NCBI RefSeq assembly: GCF_010977575.1
Contig: NZ_CP048812.1
Coordinates: 2,914,001 to 2,978,000 of the forward strand
DNA length: 64,000 bases
Reading direction: 5' to 3'
DNA from: Halomonas socia
Lineage (GTDB): Bacteria > Pseudomonadota > Gammaproteobacteria > Pseudomonadales > Halomonadaceae
Shown here one piece after another: positions 61,911 to 64,000 of the stretch (position 1 is the first letter of the stretch; each line of letters opens with the position of its first letter). The translations under genes and the position numbers were made by a program. The notes beneath the pieces are model-generated. The model made no database searches and was not told the origin of the DNA. It saw nothing but the letters and a program-made list of their open reading frames with translations.

Positions 61911-62038
61911 CAATGAAGCACTCCCGGTTTCATGTACACTTCTTCCCTAGACCAGCGTCCGGCACCTGAGTTGCCATGGCCGAGCCGGCATTGTAGCAGC
62001 CTGCGTCGCCGGACACAGACTCTTAGATGAGGATGATC

Positions 62039-63337
62039 ATGCCCCACGACGCTACATTGGAACGATTGCTGTCCTTTCTGCAAGCATCTCCGACGCCTTG
62101 GCACGCCACGGCCAGTATGGTGCGGCGTCTGGAGCGTGCCGGCTACCGTCGCCTGGAGGAGACGCAGGCCTGGCAGCTCAGCCCTGGAGAGCGGGTCTAC
62201 GTGACGCGCAACGACTCCTCGATCATCGCCCTGCAACTGCCCGGCGAGCCGCTCAGTGCGCTGCGCATGATTGGCGCCCATACCGACAGCCCGGGGCTAC
62301 GCCTCAAGCCCAATGCGGCGCTGCATCAGCAAGGCTGGCTGCAGCTCGGGGTGGAAGTCTACGGCGGGGCGCTGCTGGCGCCGTGGTTTGACCGCGACCT
62401 GGGGCTCGCTGGCCGCGTTCACGTGCGCCGCGAGGACGGGCGCCTGCAGGGCATGCTGCTCAACGTCGAGCGGCCGGTGGCGATCATCCCCAGCCTGGCG
62501 ATTCACCTCGACCGCGAGGCCAACAACGGCCGTGCCATCAATCCCCAGACCCAGATGGCACCGGTGCTGCTGCAGGGGGGCGAGGAGCAGGGGCTGGAGG
62601 CGCTGCTGGGGCGCTGGCTCTACGAGCAGCACGGCCTGGAGAAGGCCGAGGTGCTGGACTTCGAGCTGGCGCTCTACGATACCCAGCCGCCGGCGCGGGT
62701 CGGGGTCAACGGCGAGCTGATCGCCAGTGCCCGCCTTGACAACCTGCTGTCGTGTTTCATCGGGCTTGAAGCGCTGCTCGACGCGGATGGCCGGCAGGGC
62801 GCGGTGCTGGTGGCCAATGACCATGAGGAAGTGGGCAGCGCCAGCGCCTGCGGTGCCCAGGGCCCGTTCCTGGCCGATGTGCTGCGCCGGGTCTGCGAAC
62901 AGCTTGGCACGCCGGGGGAAGAGCCGTTCGTTCGGCTGATTCAATCGTCAAGGATGATCTCCTGTGACAACGCCCATGCGCTGCATCCCAACTTCGCCGA
63001 CAAGCACGACGCCGCCCACGGCCCGGCGATCAACAGCGGGCCGGTGATCAAGGTCAATGCCAACCAGCGCTATGCCACCAACAGCGCCACCGCGGCCATG
63101 TTCCGCGAGCTGTGCCGCGAGGCTGGGGTGCCGGTGCAGACCTTCGTGACCCGCGCCGACATGGGCTGCGGCAGTACCATCGGGCCGATCACCGCCACCG
63201 AACTCGGTGTGCCGACGCTGGATGTGGGTGTCGCCCAGTGGGGTATGCACTCGATCCGCGAGACCGCCGGCAGCCGCGATGTCGCACATATGATCCGTGC
63301 CCTCAAGGCCTTCCTCAACCGCCCCACGCTGAGCTGA
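62039..63337 (+). CDS. apeB: M18 family aminopeptidase
   Basis: Cobalt/zinc aminopeptidase of 432 aa (DAP/ApeB type): [15 protein letters not shown] holds the first metal-binding His/Asp, [18 protein letters not shown] the catalytic Glu and next ligands, and [34 protein letters not shown] the final His. It removes N-terminal acidic or neutral residues from peptides. The ATG at 62039 has GAGG 6 bases upstream; ATGs at 62027 and 62033 are in frame. It is divergent from prc with 130 bp between. Confidence 0.92.
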   Translation: MPHDATLERLLSFLQASPTPWHATASMVRRLERAGYRRLEETQAWQLSPGERVYVTRNDSSIIALQLPGEPLSALRMIGAHTDSPGLRLKPNAALHQQGWLQLGVEVYGGALLAPWFDRDLGLAGRVHVRREDGRLQGMLLNVERPVAIIPSLAIHLDREANNGRAINPQTQMAPVLLQGGEEQGLEALLGRWLYEQHGLEKAEVLDFELALYDTQPPARVGVNGELIASARLDNLLSCFIGLEALLDADGRQGAVLVANDHEEVGSASACGAQGPFLADVLRRVCEQLGTPGEEPFVRLIQSSRMISCDNAHALHPNFADKHDAAHGPAINSGPVIKVNANQRYATNSATAAMFRELCREAGVPVQTFVTRADMGCGSTIGPITATELGVPTLDVGVAQWGMHSIRETAGSRDVAHMIRALKAFLNRPTLS

Positions 63338-63351
63338 GTTGGCGTGGCCGC

Positions 63352-64000
63352 TCAGGCCAGTGGCAGCGCCCGCCACGGGCCGCGCGCCTGCAGGCGCTCG
63401 CGCAGCAGCGCGGCGAGAGCCTCGACCGCCGGGCGCGAGGCCGCGTCGATATGACGTGCCATATGCAGACGTGCCTGGCATGGCTTGAGCGCTGGCAGGC
63501 CCTCCTCGGCGCCCAGCTCACGCATCGCCGGGGTGAGCCGCTCGCGGTCGATGACGCTGATCGCCAGGCCCGCCTCGACTGCCGTCTCCACTGCATGAAT
63601 GCTGGTGCTGGTAAATACTGCGTGCCAGGCGGTGCCGGCGGCTTCGAGTGACTCCACGGCCAGCTCGCGATAGGGGCAATCCACTTCGTGCAGGGCCAGC
63701 GGCACGCTGGGGCGCTGGGTGAGATCTCCCGCTCGTGGGCCGGCCCACACCGGCGAGGTTTGCCAGAGCGCCTCGCCATCGGGCAGGCGGTGGGGGCGAT
63801 CGAGCACCACCGCCAGCGCCAGCTGCGAGCGCGAGAGCTGGCGTGCCAGCTCGCCGCTGGTGGCGGTGACCGCTTCCAATAGTACGTCAGGGTGGTGGGC
63901 AGTGAACTCCGGCAATACCCCGGTGAGCAGCTCGCGGGCGTAGTCTTCGGGCAGGCCGAGCCTCACCTTGCCCGCCAGGCGACGTCCGGTGAAGCGCGAC
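63352..64000 (-). CDS. LysR-family regulator, partial (effector domain)
   Basis: C-terminal 216 residues of a LysR regulator that begins beyond the right edge, so the HTH is not seen: RLAGKVRLGLPEDYARELLTGVLPEFTAHHPDVLLEAVTATSGELARQL and the later QLALAVVLDRPHRLPDGEALWQTSPVWAG and EAGLAISVIDRERLTPAM are the two effector sub-domains. Target unknown. It is convergent with the M18 aminopeptidase gene, 15 bases from its stop. Confidence 0.85.
   Translation of the reverse strand, partial: SRFTGRRLAGKVRLGLPEDYARELLTGVLPEFTAHHPDVLLEAVTATSGELARQLSRSQLALAVVLDRPHRLPDGEALWQTSPVWAGPRAGDLTQRPSVPLALHEVDCPYRELAVESLEAAGTAWHAVFTSTSIHAVETAVEAGLAISVIDRERLTPAMRELGAEEGLPALKPCQARLHMARHIDAASRPAVEALAALLRERLQARGPWRALPLA

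Overview
The window looks like part of the chromosome of a moderately halophilic gammaproteobacterium, most likely Halomonas or a close relative. The main clue is a stand-alone ectoine hydroxylase gene (ectD, 18218-19129). High G+C over most of the window, the LigB ligase and the Prc protease fit the same group. There is no rRNA or marker gene, so the genus is an inference. I saw no rRNA, tRNA, CRISPR array, intact transposase, prophage or replication origin.

The layout is a mosaic of short regulator-plus-target units, many of them divergent pairs. I count 24 regulators or sigma factors among roughly 70 genes: XRE, AraC, ArsR, MarR, LysR, GlxA, Lrp/AsnC, PadR, WYL, TetR, Ada and two ECF sigma factors. 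Their neighbours are small-molecule exporters (DMT/EamA, MFS, LysE/RhtB) and detoxifying or redox enzymes (azoreductases, FMN reductases, nitroreductase, arylamine N-acetyltransferase, GST, OsmC, AhpD-like, DUF899, five VOC proteins, two ABM monooxygenases, SDRs). DNA repair is represented by endonuclease IV, Ada and LigB.

Region by region: 1-1600 is a less GC-rich DMT/XRE-cupin pair ending at a gene remnant. 1.8-8.3 kb holds an alcohol dehydrogenase-like enzyme, regulators, a META lipoprotein, GrpB, an AraC/MFS pair and an Asp/Glu racemase. 8.35-10.4 kb is an ArsR-SRPBCC-VOC-DUF899 operon. 10.4-20.0 kb carries NAT, an SDR, nfo, OsmC, a nitroreductase, a MarR/EamA pair, an FMN reductase, LysR, ectD, a decayed second NAT and a 141-bp MITE-like element. 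Four promoters in this stretch share a MerR/SoxR-type architecture with a 19-bp spacer. 20.0-28.2 kb holds PhzF, a methyltransferase, GlxA, AhpD-like/AraC and DMT/Lrp pairs. 28.28-30.7 kb is an arsenic-type operon (PadR, MFS, ArsH) with twin 17-bp operators. 30.9-35.6 kb is less GC-rich and looks acquired: a carotenoid oxygenase, two LysR genes, an NmrA-like protein and a decayed NAD(P)H oxidoreductase. 35.7-58 kb returns to GC-rich modules, including two paralogous azoreductase/LysR pairs and two ECF sigma modules (ECF41-like and ECF42-like). 58-64 kb is housekeeping: ligB, prc, an M18 aminopeptidase and a partial LysR gene.

Several perfect or near-perfect palindromes in intergenic regions can be assigned to the adjacent regulators. 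Eight convergent gene pairs overlap at their 3' ends. Functions rest on motif recognition by eye; no database search was possible.
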